A DNA stretch of 5,976 nt, taken from contig JAGOEH010000192.1 in assembly GCA_017997825.1 (NCBI GenBank), positions 1 to 5,976 of the forward strand, in the 5' to 3' direction. Below, one piece after another: positions 1 through 5,543 of the stretch (positions are counted from its first letter, which is position 1; each line of letters opens with the position of its first letter). Both the position numbers and the translations under genes were made by a program. Below the pieces are notes generated by a model. It had not been told where the DNA came from. It searched no databases and saw nothing but the letters and a program-made list of their open reading frames with translations. This DNA is from Candidatus Delongbacteria bacterium (GTDB taxonomy: Bacteria; JAGOEH01).

Positions 1-154
1 GATGAAGCCTCCGAATCATTTCAAAGGCTTCATACCCGTCCCGGCATTCGCCGATAATCTCCAGCTCCGGACAGGAAGCGGCCAATTCCCGGATCAGGTC
101 CCGGGCTGGTTTTTCGTCATCGATGATCAGCGTCCGGATCCGAAGCGGAATCAT
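1..154 (-). CDS. LytR/AlgR-type response regulator, N-terminal part (runs off the left edge)
   Basis: This is the first 51 codons of a response regulator. The peptide begins MIPLRIRTLIIDDEKPARDL and matches the first strand and helix of a receiver domain. Asp12-Asp13-Glu14 form the acidic pocket and are followed by the KPAR segment typical of LytTR-family regulators (DDE.PAR..L). A second strand follows (LEIIGECRDGYEAFEMI), with the usual 'GEC.(D/N)G.EA' pattern. The phosphoacceptor Asp and the output domain lie outside the window. The LytTR DNA-binding output is therefore inferred from the DDEKPAR motif and from the LytS-type kinase partner. The ATG overlaps the kinase stop codon as ATGA, and a GGAG ribosome site lies 8 bases upstream inside the kinase 3' end, which points to translational coupling. 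The receiver fold is well supported; the exact output domain is not visible. Confidence 0.88.
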   Translation of the reverse strand, partial: MIPLRIRTLIIDDEKPARDLIRELAASCPELEIIGECRDGYEAFEMIRRLH

Positions 155-1239
155 AGCGTACTCTCCGGAGGGTTTATCGGGATCTCCAGCCAAACGGTGA
201 AGGTATCGGGCCGGGATAGATCCAGTTCGAAGCGGTACTGATTGCCATACAGATTGGTCAGGCGTTTCCGGGCATTCTCCAGCGCCGTACCGGAGCCGGT
301 GGTGGGCGATGGAAGCCGGTAAACGCGATTAGGGGAATGGTTACTGATCCGGCAGCACAACCGCTGGTTTTGTTGGCTGATATCAAGACGGATCGTTCCC
401 CCGGAACGGCTATCAGCGACCCCGTATTTGACGGCATTCTCGATCAGGGGCTGTAACAGCAGAGCCGGAAATTCCCGCGCCATCAAGCGTTCATCGATCT
501 TTTCGGCGTAATCGAGCCGATCCTCAAAGCGAACCTTCTCGATCTCCAGATAGGTGTGAACCAATTCCAGTTCTTCCCGGAGCGGAATCAGATTGCGGTC
601 AGTGCTCATCAACGAAAAATGAAGCAATTCCGAAAGTTTGGCGATCATCCGGCGGGCTTTATCCGGTTCCCGCCCAATCAAGGCATTGACCGAATTAAGC
701 GAGTTAAATAAAAAATGCGGATTCATCTGCAGCCGCAGCGCTCTCAATTCCGATTCCCGAACCAGAACCGCCATTTCAGCCGTCTTCAACTCCCGTTCAC
801 GGAAATTCCGATAGTAGATAATGGTATAGAACACCCCGGCCAGAACGATATAATAAAACAACCCGAACAGATACTGCCAGCCGACCACCTGATTGAAACG
901 GACCAACGCCAGTACCTCCATGCCCCATAATCCGATCCACAGGCCATACAACAGCGCCAGCCAAATCAAGGTCACCAGGTGAGCCAGTCCCAGATGAAAC
1001 AAAACAACCACGCCGAATGAATGTTTTTCCAGGCTGAAATAGTTACAGAATTTCCAGATGCCATAGCTGAGCAGGGCATAGACATAATTGGAGGAAAACG
1101 AGGTCCAGATCGCCGCAATCAGCGGTATATCGGGAGTCTGAAAAAAAAGAACCAGGCAGTAAATCCCACCCCAGCAGGTCCAGATTACCCAGGCCAGAAA
1201 GATAAAGCGTCTTTTTTGAAGTTCCATCATGCATCTCAT
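151..1239 (-). CDS. LytS/YpdA-type membrane sensor histidine kinase
   Basis: An inner-membrane histidine kinase of up to 362 residues that should autophosphorylate and pass phosphate to the overlapping response regulator. Four hydrophobic helices are visible at about residues 12-33, 38-63, 75-112 (long, possibly two passes) and 122-143. There is no large extracytoplasmic domain, so the signal may be sensed in or near the membrane. A charged, probably coiled-coil linker (about 144-170) leads to the His_kinase (PF06580-type) box MNPHFLFNSLNS, with phosphoacceptor His175. The ATPase domain has an N-box PLIENAVKYG (Asn268) and a glycine-rich GSGTALENARKRL (315-327) followed by LYG. The second ATP-binding segment reads ISNHSPN, an Asn where classical kinases have Asp, as is common in this subfamily. 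The start is uncertain. ATGs lie at codons 1, 4 and 5, and a GAGG sits 16 bases before the first, which is too far. Codon 5 (MELQKRR, from 1227) has a weak GAG 7 bases upstream and may be the true start. The signal sensed is unknown. Confidence 0.93.
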   Translation of the reverse strand: MRCMMELQKRRFIFLAWVIWTCWGGIYCLVLFFQTPDIPLIAAIWTSFSSNYVYALLSYGIWKFCNYFSLEKHSFGVVVLFHLGLAHLVTLIWLALLYGLWIGLWGMEVLALVRFNQVVGWQYLFGLFYYIVLAGVFYTIIYYRNFRERELKTAEMAVLVRESELRALRLQMNPHFLFNSLNSVNALIGREPDKARRMIAKLSELLHFSLMSTDRNLIPLREELELVHTYLEIEKVRFEDRLDYAEKIDERLMAREFPALLLQPLIENAVKYGVADSRSGGTIRLDISQQNQRLCCRISNHSPNRVYRLPSPTTGSGTALENARKRLTNLYGNQYRFELDLSRPDTFTVWLEIPINPPESTL

Positions 1240-1334
1240 TTTGCGTGATCATCATCCTCGGACTAATCGGGATAACGGTATCCTATCTTTTTACGGATAG
1301 GTCAGTCAGGAATAGAATTCACAGTAGAAAACTC

Positions 1335-1362
1335 AATATAAATAAAAAATAGAAAAATTCAA
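1335..1362 (-). promoter_or_regulatory. Possible sigma-70-like promoter for the kinase/regulator pair
   Basis: On the minus strand TTGAAT (1362-1357) is followed after 16 bases by TATATT (1340-1335), inside a strongly AT-rich stretch between the TPR gene and the kinase. The -10 box lies about 95 bases before the kinase start, leaving a fairly long leader that contains a small inverted repeat at 1282-1301. AT-rich intergenic DNA gives such matches by chance, and the pair could instead be transcribed by read-through from the upstream TPR gene. The call is tentative. Confidence 0.35.
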
Positions 1363-1373
1363 GTCCCGATCCA

Positions 1374-2150
1374 TCAGGGGCATTTCTTTTCCAGATTCCG
1401 CATCAGGTCATAGCGTACCCAGCCATAATCCGGATTAATAGCCAAGGCGGCATTGAACTCGCGTTCAGCCGCCTGACAATCCCCTTCTTCCAGATAGACC
1501 ATGCCCAGCCAGGCATGAGCTTCTTCGCGCCCCCAATCCGGATAAATCGGAAGCTCGGGCCGAAATTTTCGAAAGCAGGTGATCGCTTTCAAAAAATCGC
1601 GGACGGCTTTTTCGGGTCCGCCGCCAAACATACCGGGCTTATACTTGTTGGAAATCCCGGAGAAAAGGTAGACCCGGGGATTGGTCGAATCCAATTCAAT
1701 CGCTTTCTCCAGACAGCCGGCCGATTTGGGGCCATAGATAAAGCTGGATGCCATACCCGTGATTTTGAGACCATACAACGATCCAAGCAGGGCGTGGGTA
1801 TCGGCCGCATTTTTTTTCAGGTCCAGGCTCTTTTTCAAATGATCGATTCCATCATCCACATAGCGTTCATAATCGGTTTCTCTGGATTTGGAGCGATAGT
1901 AATTGGCCAACCGGTAATCGGACAATCCCAGGTAGTAATGGCCCAGCCAGGCATGAGCCGGATGGGAAGAAAGGCGTTCATAAATGGACCGGGCTTGCAG
2001 CATCAGGGGTTCCGACCATTGGTTGTGTCCTTGTTCAAGCAATCGGCCGGCCTGAACGAACATCGAATCGGCCGAGCTTCCGGCTTGGGTGAGTGTGAAG
2101 GATAACAGCCATGCCAGACCGATAATCCAACCGCTTACTTTTTTCATCAT
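1374..2150 (-). CDS. Secreted tetratricopeptide-repeat (TPR) protein
   Basis: A 257-258 residue exported protein. It has a signal peptide: Met-Met-Lys-Lys, a hydrophobic core at 8-19, and a likely cleavage at TQA|G near residue 23. The rest is helical repeats. Segments at about 67-112, 117-155, 158-195 and 210-243 look like TPR units; the last (AHAWLGMVYLEEGDCQAAER, continuing to ALAINP) is nearly canonical. Between the middle units is a glycine-rich MFGGGPEKAVRDFLKAI segment preceded by NPRVYLFSGIS. As far as I recall, this NPR...FGGG...A...F..A signature recurs in a family of envelope TPR proteins without assigned function. TPR units mediate protein-protein contacts, so a periplasmic partner role is likely but not shown. 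The gene lies 22 bases after the TonB-dependent receptor gene, probably in one operon. AAAGGAGATA precedes two tandem ATGs. GGAG is 3 bases from the first and 6 from the second, so the second (2147) may be used. It ends in ...EKKCP with a TGA stop. Confidence 0.9.
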   Translation of the reverse strand: MMKKVSGWIIGLAWLLSFTLTQAGSSADSMFVQAGRLLEQGHNQWSEPLMLQARSIYERLSSHPAHAWLGHYYLGLSDYRLANYYRSKSRETDYERYVDDGIDHLKKSLDLKKNAADTHALLGSLYGLKITGMASSFIYGPKSAGCLEKAIELDSTNPRVYLFSGISNKYKPGMFGGGPEKAVRDFLKAITCFRKFRPELPIYPDWGREEAHAWLGMVYLEEGDCQAAEREFNAALAINPDYGWVRYDLMRNLEKKCP

Positions 2151-2172
2151 TATCTCCTTTGCATAGACAGGA

Positions 2173-4329
2173 TTAATAGCTCCAATCCCAGACCAATCCG
2201 AAGTAGATCGAGCGATCGAAGGAGCTGCACCGGGCTGATCGTCGCAGGAAGTCCTGGGAATAGTAATAATCGAAGATATTCTCCCGGTCGGTCAGATTGG
2301 AAACCGCCAGGTAGAAGGTTGTCCGGGTCGATGCGATCAGTTCGCCCATCCAGGTCAGCGTCAGATCGCATTTGAAGAACGGAGGAACCCGGCAGTCATG
2401 ATACCGGTCCGGCCCCGAGGTATAGGGTTTTCCCGACGCATACTGCATGCGGCCGCCCAGACCGAACCCAGCCGGCAGATTCAGATTCAACACCAGATTC
2501 AGGTTATGGGGGATATCGAACTCGGGGGAACTGATCCGGGGTGCATCCAGCCAGTACCGCCGGGCTTTCAGAAAGCTATAGGAGAAACGGCCTGAAAAAG
2601 GTCCCCACGAGTGTTTGATAAAAACATCCATCCCCCAGGCATAACCATGACCGTCATTGATATAATTCAACAGGCTGTCCTCCTGTATCAAATGGGTATA
2701 GCGTTTATAATAGCCCTCCACCCGGACAATGGATTCGTCCGATTGCCGAGAGATACCCACAATATAATGCATGGCCCGCATCGGGTCAAGATCGGAATTC
2801 CCGACCCAATCATCATAATACTCGGCGTCCGGGATCTGGTGGAAGATTCCCCATGCCAGGCTCAGATTCCAAATGGATCGGATGGATCGAACCAGAGACA
2901 CCCGGGGATCCAGCATCCATTGGCCGGATTGGGACTCCCGGCTCAGCCGGATTCCGGCTGTGGATTTGATCCCCGCACGGATCCATTCCCATTCGCTGAA
3001 TCCCGCTGGATTCCAGGATCGATAATCGGTATCAAAGCGTTTCACCGGGGCCAGAGGATCAAAATTATCCTCATCCTGCGGGACTGTTCCCCGGACATCG
3101 GTCAGGTTGTAAAAGAGTTCGCCCCCTGTTCGCCACACCAGGCCTGAAGAGAAGTATCCCTCCCGGGTCAATCGATACTGAAGCTGGCGATCGTGAAAAT
3201 CCAGATCCAAAGCGGCCATATCCATTCGATTACGATAATCGGACCAGGCAAGATTGCTTTTAATCTGCCGATGACGATCCCCGTCCCGATAGCGTAAATT
3301 ATAGAACCGGCTTTCTCCGTCGCCTTGATAGAAGGTGGCATAATCGGGATTATCGACCGAAGCCCCAACTTTATCCTGAGATTGATAGACAAACAGCTTC
3401 AGTTGGCGGGATGATGTAATCTGCCAGATCAGATTCAGATTCAGGTCATAGGACGAGGGATAATGAATGAAATCGTCGCGGGTATGGTTAAGGCGGAACA
3501 GCATTTCGGTATTACTGTGGTTACCGGAAAAATTGAGTCCCAGTTTCTCGTTGATGAGGGGCAGGCTGAGAGCTCCCGACTCGGCAGCCAGACCCAGTCC
3601 AAAATTGAGCGATGGCTGGTGGGGTATTTCCCGGCTTTCCATGGCCAGGGCCGATGAAAGGGCATTGCCCCATAAGGCCGAGTATCCGCCGCTGGAGAAA
3701 AAGGTCCCTTTGAGTAAAAACGGGGAAAAGCAGCCGAAGAATCCGCCGGTGGGAGACTCGAACTTATAGGGATGACGGATGACGGCATCATCCAGCGTGA
3801 TGATGTTTTCGGTGACATCGCCGCCCCGCACGAACAGGCCGGCCCCTTCATCGACCTGCTGTAATCCGGGAAATGATTTGATCGCCCAGAACAGATCGGC
3901 GGCCGCTCCCGGGGTTCGGACCACATCCAGACTGGAAAGCGTAACATGCTCCTCATCCGCCGCCCGGTATGATCCGGCTTCCACCCAGATTGTATCACGG
4001 GACAGGACACTGGCCCGCATCACGATAGCCAAACGGTAAACCGGAGCTGCCAGATCGATCGATTGTGTCCATTTCCGGTATCCCATAAATTGACATACTA
4101 CCACAGCCGGACCGGATTGCTCAGTTGTAAACTCAAATACCCCGGCCTGATCACTGATAGTCCCATCCAACCCTCCCTCCAGATAAATATTGGCATACGG
4201 CAGGACCTCCCCCTCTTCGGTGGTGACCGTACCCCGAATCACGGTCCCGGCCTGGAGCACCGTCATGGACATGATCAGAACTCCGACCAGTCCGAATCCG
4301 AAATTTTTTATCCATCGATACGCTCGCAT
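2173..4329 (-). CDS. TonB-dependent outer-membrane receptor with N-terminal carboxypeptidase-regulatory-like domain
   Basis: A 718-residue outer-membrane receptor or transporter. A signal peptide (cleavage near LQA|G, residue 27) leads into a carboxypeptidase-regulatory-like beta-sandwich at about 28-105 (IRGTVTTEEGEVLPYANIYL, then ...GVFEF and FMGYRKW). DTIWVEAG at 112-119 resembles a TonB box. The plug domain covers about 125-235, with VVRTPGAAADLFWAIKSFPG, GLFVRGGDVTENIITLDDA and a GNALSSALAMESRE end. The rest alternates polar and aromatic residues as in a 22-strand barrel. Late barrel hallmarks include GNSDLDPMRAMHYIVGI, PEFDIPHNLNLVLNLNLP followed by YASGKPYTSG, and SNLTDRENIFDYYYS. The C-terminus, YFGLVWDWSY, is an aromatic BAM signal. 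Length is normal to short for the family and shows no sign of truncation. The start is supported by AAAGGAG 5 bases before the ATG and by a promoter about 27 bases further up. The TPR gene follows in the same operon. The substrate cannot be read from sequence. No partner SusD-like gene is seen, so a SusCD glycan system is unlikely. Confidence 0.95.
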   Translation of the reverse strand: MRAYRWIKNFGFGLVGVLIMSMTVLQAGTVIRGTVTTEEGEVLPYANIYLEGGLDGTISDQAGVFEFTTEQSGPAVVVCQFMGYRKWTQSIDLAAPVYRLAIVMRASVLSRDTIWVEAGSYRAADEEHVTLSSLDVVRTPGAAADLFWAIKSFPGLQQVDEGAGLFVRGGDVTENIITLDDAVIRHPYKFESPTGGFFGCFSPFLLKGTFFSSGGYSALWGNALSSALAMESREIPHQPSLNFGLGLAAESGALSLPLINEKLGLNFSGNHSNTEMLFRLNHTRDDFIHYPSSYDLNLNLIWQITSSRQLKLFVYQSQDKVGASVDNPDYATFYQGDGESRFYNLRYRDGDRHRQIKSNLAWSDYRNRMDMAALDLDFHDRQLQYRLTREGYFSSGLVWRTGGELFYNLTDVRGTVPQDEDNFDPLAPVKRFDTDYRSWNPAGFSEWEWIRAGIKSTAGIRLSRESQSGQWMLDPRVSLVRSIRSIWNLSLAWGIFHQIPDAEYYDDWVGNSDLDPMRAMHYIVGISRQSDESIVRVEGYYKRYTHLIQEDSLLNYINDGHGYAWGMDVFIKHSWGPFSGRFSYSFLKARRYWLDAPRISSPEFDIPHNLNLVLNLNLPAGFGLGGRMQYASGKPYTSGPDRYHDCRVPPFFKCDLTLTWMGELIASTRTTFYLAVSNLTDRENIFDYYYSQDFLRRSARCSSFDRSIYFGLVWDWSY

Positions 4330-4355
4330 AGGATCTCCTTTCGACCGTAAGATAG

Positions 4356-4384
4356 ATCATAGACATGGAGGTGTCCAGTATCAA
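4356..4384 (-). promoter_or_regulatory. Sigma-70-type promoter for the TonB-receptor/TPR operon
   Basis: On the minus strand TTGATA (4384-4379) is separated by exactly 17 bases from TATGAT (4361-4356). Each box differs from consensus at one position. Transcription would start near 4349, leaving a leader of about 20 bases that contains the AAAGGAG ribosome site (4341-4335) of the receptor gene. The -35 box nearly abuts the direct repeat that begins at 4386, so a protein bound there would sit where class II activators or repressors act. Confidence 0.7.
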
Positions 4385-4385
4385 T

Positions 4386-4408
4386 CGGTCAATGGCGGAA
4401 TGATTCGG
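4386..4408. repeat. 23-base direct repeat, copy 1 (possible operator)
   Basis: This copy has the pattern CGGTCAATGGCGGAATGATT followed by CGG. It matches copy 2 (4427-4449) at 21 of 23 positions, in the same orientation, with a 41-base period (about four helical turns). It begins two bases from the -35 box of the receptor promoter. Its position, orientation and helical phasing suggest tandem regulator sites, although a small tandem duplication without function would look the same. Confidence 0.6.
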
Positions 4409-4426
4409 TGAACGTTGCTGAGGGAG

Positions 4427-4449
4427 CGGCCAATGGTGGAATGATTCGG
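4427..4449. repeat. 23-base direct repeat, copy 2 (possible operator)
   Basis: This is the second copy of the repeat, reading CGGCCAATGGTGGAATGATT then CGG, and it differs from copy 1 at positions 4 and 10. It lies 35 bases upstream of the -35 box of the plus-strand promoter and 43 bases behind that of the minus-strand promoter. The 18 bases between the copies include AACGTT (4411-4416), a self-complementary core resembling the centre of LytTR-type sites. Confidence 0.6.
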
Positions 4450-4464
4450 CTTATGCTCGATAAA

Positions 4465-4480
4465 CCGGATCAGAATCCGG
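4465..4480. repeat. Short inverted repeat (CCGGAT-4-ATCCGG)
   Basis: A perfect 6-base inverted repeat, CCGGAT (4465-4470) and ATCCGG (4475-4480), with a 4-base centre, ending four bases before the -35 box of the plus-strand promoter. It could be an operator half-site pair for the DUF2461 gene. The motif family CCGGATT/AATCCGG is frequent across the window, so a chance match is quite possible. Confidence 0.35.
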
Positions 4481-4483
4481 GAC

Positions 4484-4512
4484 TTGACACCGGACAGGAA
4501 ATTGATTATGAT
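4484..4512 (+). promoter_or_regulatory. Near-consensus sigma-70 promoter for the DUF2461 gene
   Basis: A perfect TTGACA (4484-4489) is followed after 17 bases by TATGAT (4507-4512), one mismatch from TATAAT. Transcription should begin near 4519, giving a leader of about 65 bases before the ATG at 4585. This is the strongest promoter in the window. It also shows that the upstream in-frame GTG at 4408 cannot be the start of a message made from here. Confidence 0.75.
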
Positions 4513-4573
4513 CATGGTGAATTATCCGGGCGCCAAGACGAAAAAAACCGGCAGGAACGAACACCCTTCACCC

Positions 4574-4578
4574 AAGGA
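4574..4578 (+). promoter_or_regulatory. Ribosome binding site that fixes the DUF2461 start
   Basis: AAGGA lies 6 bases before the ATG at 4585. The reading frame stays open for another 59 codons upstream, to a GTG at 4408, but that stretch crosses the promoter and both repeats and has no protein-like character. This site therefore decides the start. Confidence 0.7.
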
Positions 4579-4584
4579 TACACG

Positions 4585-5286
4585 ATGATCTCACCTACCC
4601 CTTCATCTTTTCGGGGATTTTATCCCGAAACCATCCCATTTTTCATCGAACTGAAACTGAATGACAGCAAGAGCTGGTATCAGGACCATAAGGAGGAATA
4701 CAAAAAATACGCCCTGGAACCGTTTCAGCGGTTGGTGGAGGATTTGAGCGATACCATCCGATCGATCGATCCGGAACTGGATACCACCGCATCCTCCGGC
4801 CGCGCCATATCCCGCATCTATCGGGATATCCGTTTTTCAAAGGATAAAAGCCTGTACCGTGAAAACATGTGGATCACATTCAAACGGAGGATTCCCGACT
4901 GGCAGACGACGCCGGCCTTTTTTTTCGAGCTGACACCCAACCGGTACCGTTTCGGCATGGGCTATTATTTGGTGGAACGAGCCACTATGGAGAATTTACG
5001 GCGATATATTTTGGAAAAACCGACGCAATTTTCGGAATTGGTTAGTCAACTCCAACACCCCATTTTGTTTTCCGCTGAGGGCAATGAGTACAAACGCCCT
5101 CCCGTGACAGAGTACCCGGAAGAATTCGGGCCTTGGATTATGAAGAAAGAGATCTATCTGTGTCACAACCGATCCATCGACGACACCCTCTACTCAGCGG
5201 ACTTGGTCGAGGATCTGAAAACCGGGTTCAAGCAATTGGAACCCTGGTACCATTTTTTCCACAAAATCAGGGCAATCAAGTCCTAA
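4585..5286 (+). CDS. DUF2461 family protein (PF09365/TIGR02453 type)
   Basis: A 233-residue soluble protein without signal peptide or membrane segment, at the usual length of the DUF2461 family, whose function is not established. Family signatures include FYPETIPFFIELKLNDSKSW (12-31), where most members have F..L..NN...WF, then KEEYKKYALEP. The central SRIYRDIRFSKDKSLYRENM (76-95) followed by WITFKRR is the family core. Then come a FFFELTPNRYRFGMGYY strand pair, RPPVTEYP (171-178) and a C-terminal EPWYHFFHKI helix. The usual Asn-Asn after the first 'F..L' is Asn-Asp here. The gene is transcribed divergently from the receptor operon from its own strong promoter and appears to be a single-gene unit, since the next gene faces it. 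The start at ATG 4585 is chosen because of the AAGGA site 6 bases upstream and because the promoter lies inside any longer version. It ends in TAA with no obvious plus-strand terminator directly after it. Confidence 0.92.
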   Translation: MISPTPSSFRGFYPETIPFFIELKLNDSKSWYQDHKEEYKKYALEPFQRLVEDLSDTIRSIDPELDTTASSGRAISRIYRDIRFSKDKSLYRENMWITFKRRIPDWQTTPAFFFELTPNRYRFGMGYYLVERATMENLRRYILEKPTQFSELVSQLQHPILFSAEGNEYKRPPVTEYPEEFGPWIMKKEIYLCHNRSIDDTLYSADLVEDLKTGFKQLEPWYHFFHKIRAIKS

Positions 5287-5543
5287 CATGCCTGATCCGC
5301 CTCAAACAGATCGTCATGGAAATACTGTATCGTCATATCTTATCGGACAATCCGGTAAATCATGCAAAAGCGACAATCGCGCTCAAAATCAGCCACTAGG
5401 ATAAAACCCGGATTGTCGGGCGATGCCCAATCCAGGCTATAACACAATCCGGAATAGCAGGCGGATCATTTTTCGATCGGAACCTGTCACCCAAAGCGAC
5501 AACAGCCTGGAACGGATTAAAGATCGAAACGGCAATGATTATT
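5287..5543. other. Intergenic region between convergent genes, with repeated ACAATCCGG motifs
   Basis: A 257-base stretch without a convincing gene. The one open frame here (plus, from 5423) has no family resemblance and runs antisense into the citramalate synthase gene. It contains GACAATCCGG (5346-5355), its reverse complement CCGGATTGTC (5408-5417) and ACAATCCGG again (5444-5452), so arm 2 can pair with either copy. A 10-base word AAAGCGACAA occurs twice (5367-5376 and 5493-5502). It may be a 3' regulatory or decayed region; no more can be supported. Confidence 0.5.
5403..5433 (-). terminator. Possible intrinsic terminator of the citramalate synthase gene
   Basis: Read on the minus strand, GGATT-GGGC-ATC-GCCC-gac-AATCC forms a stem of nine pairs with a 3-base bulge and a triloop (5433-5410), followed by GGG and TTTT (5409-5403). 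It lies about 110 bases after the citramalate synthase stop codon. The U-run is short and the bulge weakens the stem, so this is a moderate candidate only. Confidence 0.35.

Noticed and set aside
11-20. A 10-base match (minus-strand AATGATTCGG) to the core of the 4386/4427 repeats
   Set aside because: It lies inside the conserved receiver domain coding sequence (Glu-Met-Ile-Arg codons) and lacks the rest of the repeat, so a coincidental match is likely.
1365-1378. A possible terminator hairpin at the TPR stop codon followed by a T-rich run on the minus strand
   Set aside because: The stem is only five pairs including a G-U, overlaps the stop codon, and the T-rich run begins several bases later. 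It is too weak to call.
1515-2105. A 196-codon open frame on the plus strand, antisense to the TPR gene
   Set aside because: The minus-strand frame has a signal peptide, TPR motifs and a ribosome site. The antisense frame has low-complexity Gly/Ile/Phe/Arg content, no family resemblance and no ribosome site, so it is a shadow frame.
2611-3147. A 178-codon open frame on the plus strand, antisense to the TonB receptor barrel
   Set aside because: The receptor frame is intact from signal peptide to terminal aromatic residues, and the antisense product shows no recognisable domain.
3441-4010. A 189-codon frame on the minus strand in another phase within the receptor gene
   Set aside because: It is a shifted reading of the plug and early barrel, rich in Pro/Ser/Arg/Trp with no domain. 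The receptor frame shows no break, so no frameshift needs to be invoked.
4386-4449. The tandem repeats as a CRISPR array or insertion-sequence ends
   Set aside because: There are only two copies, with an 18-base spacer. They are direct rather than inverted, with no nearby cas or transposase gene.
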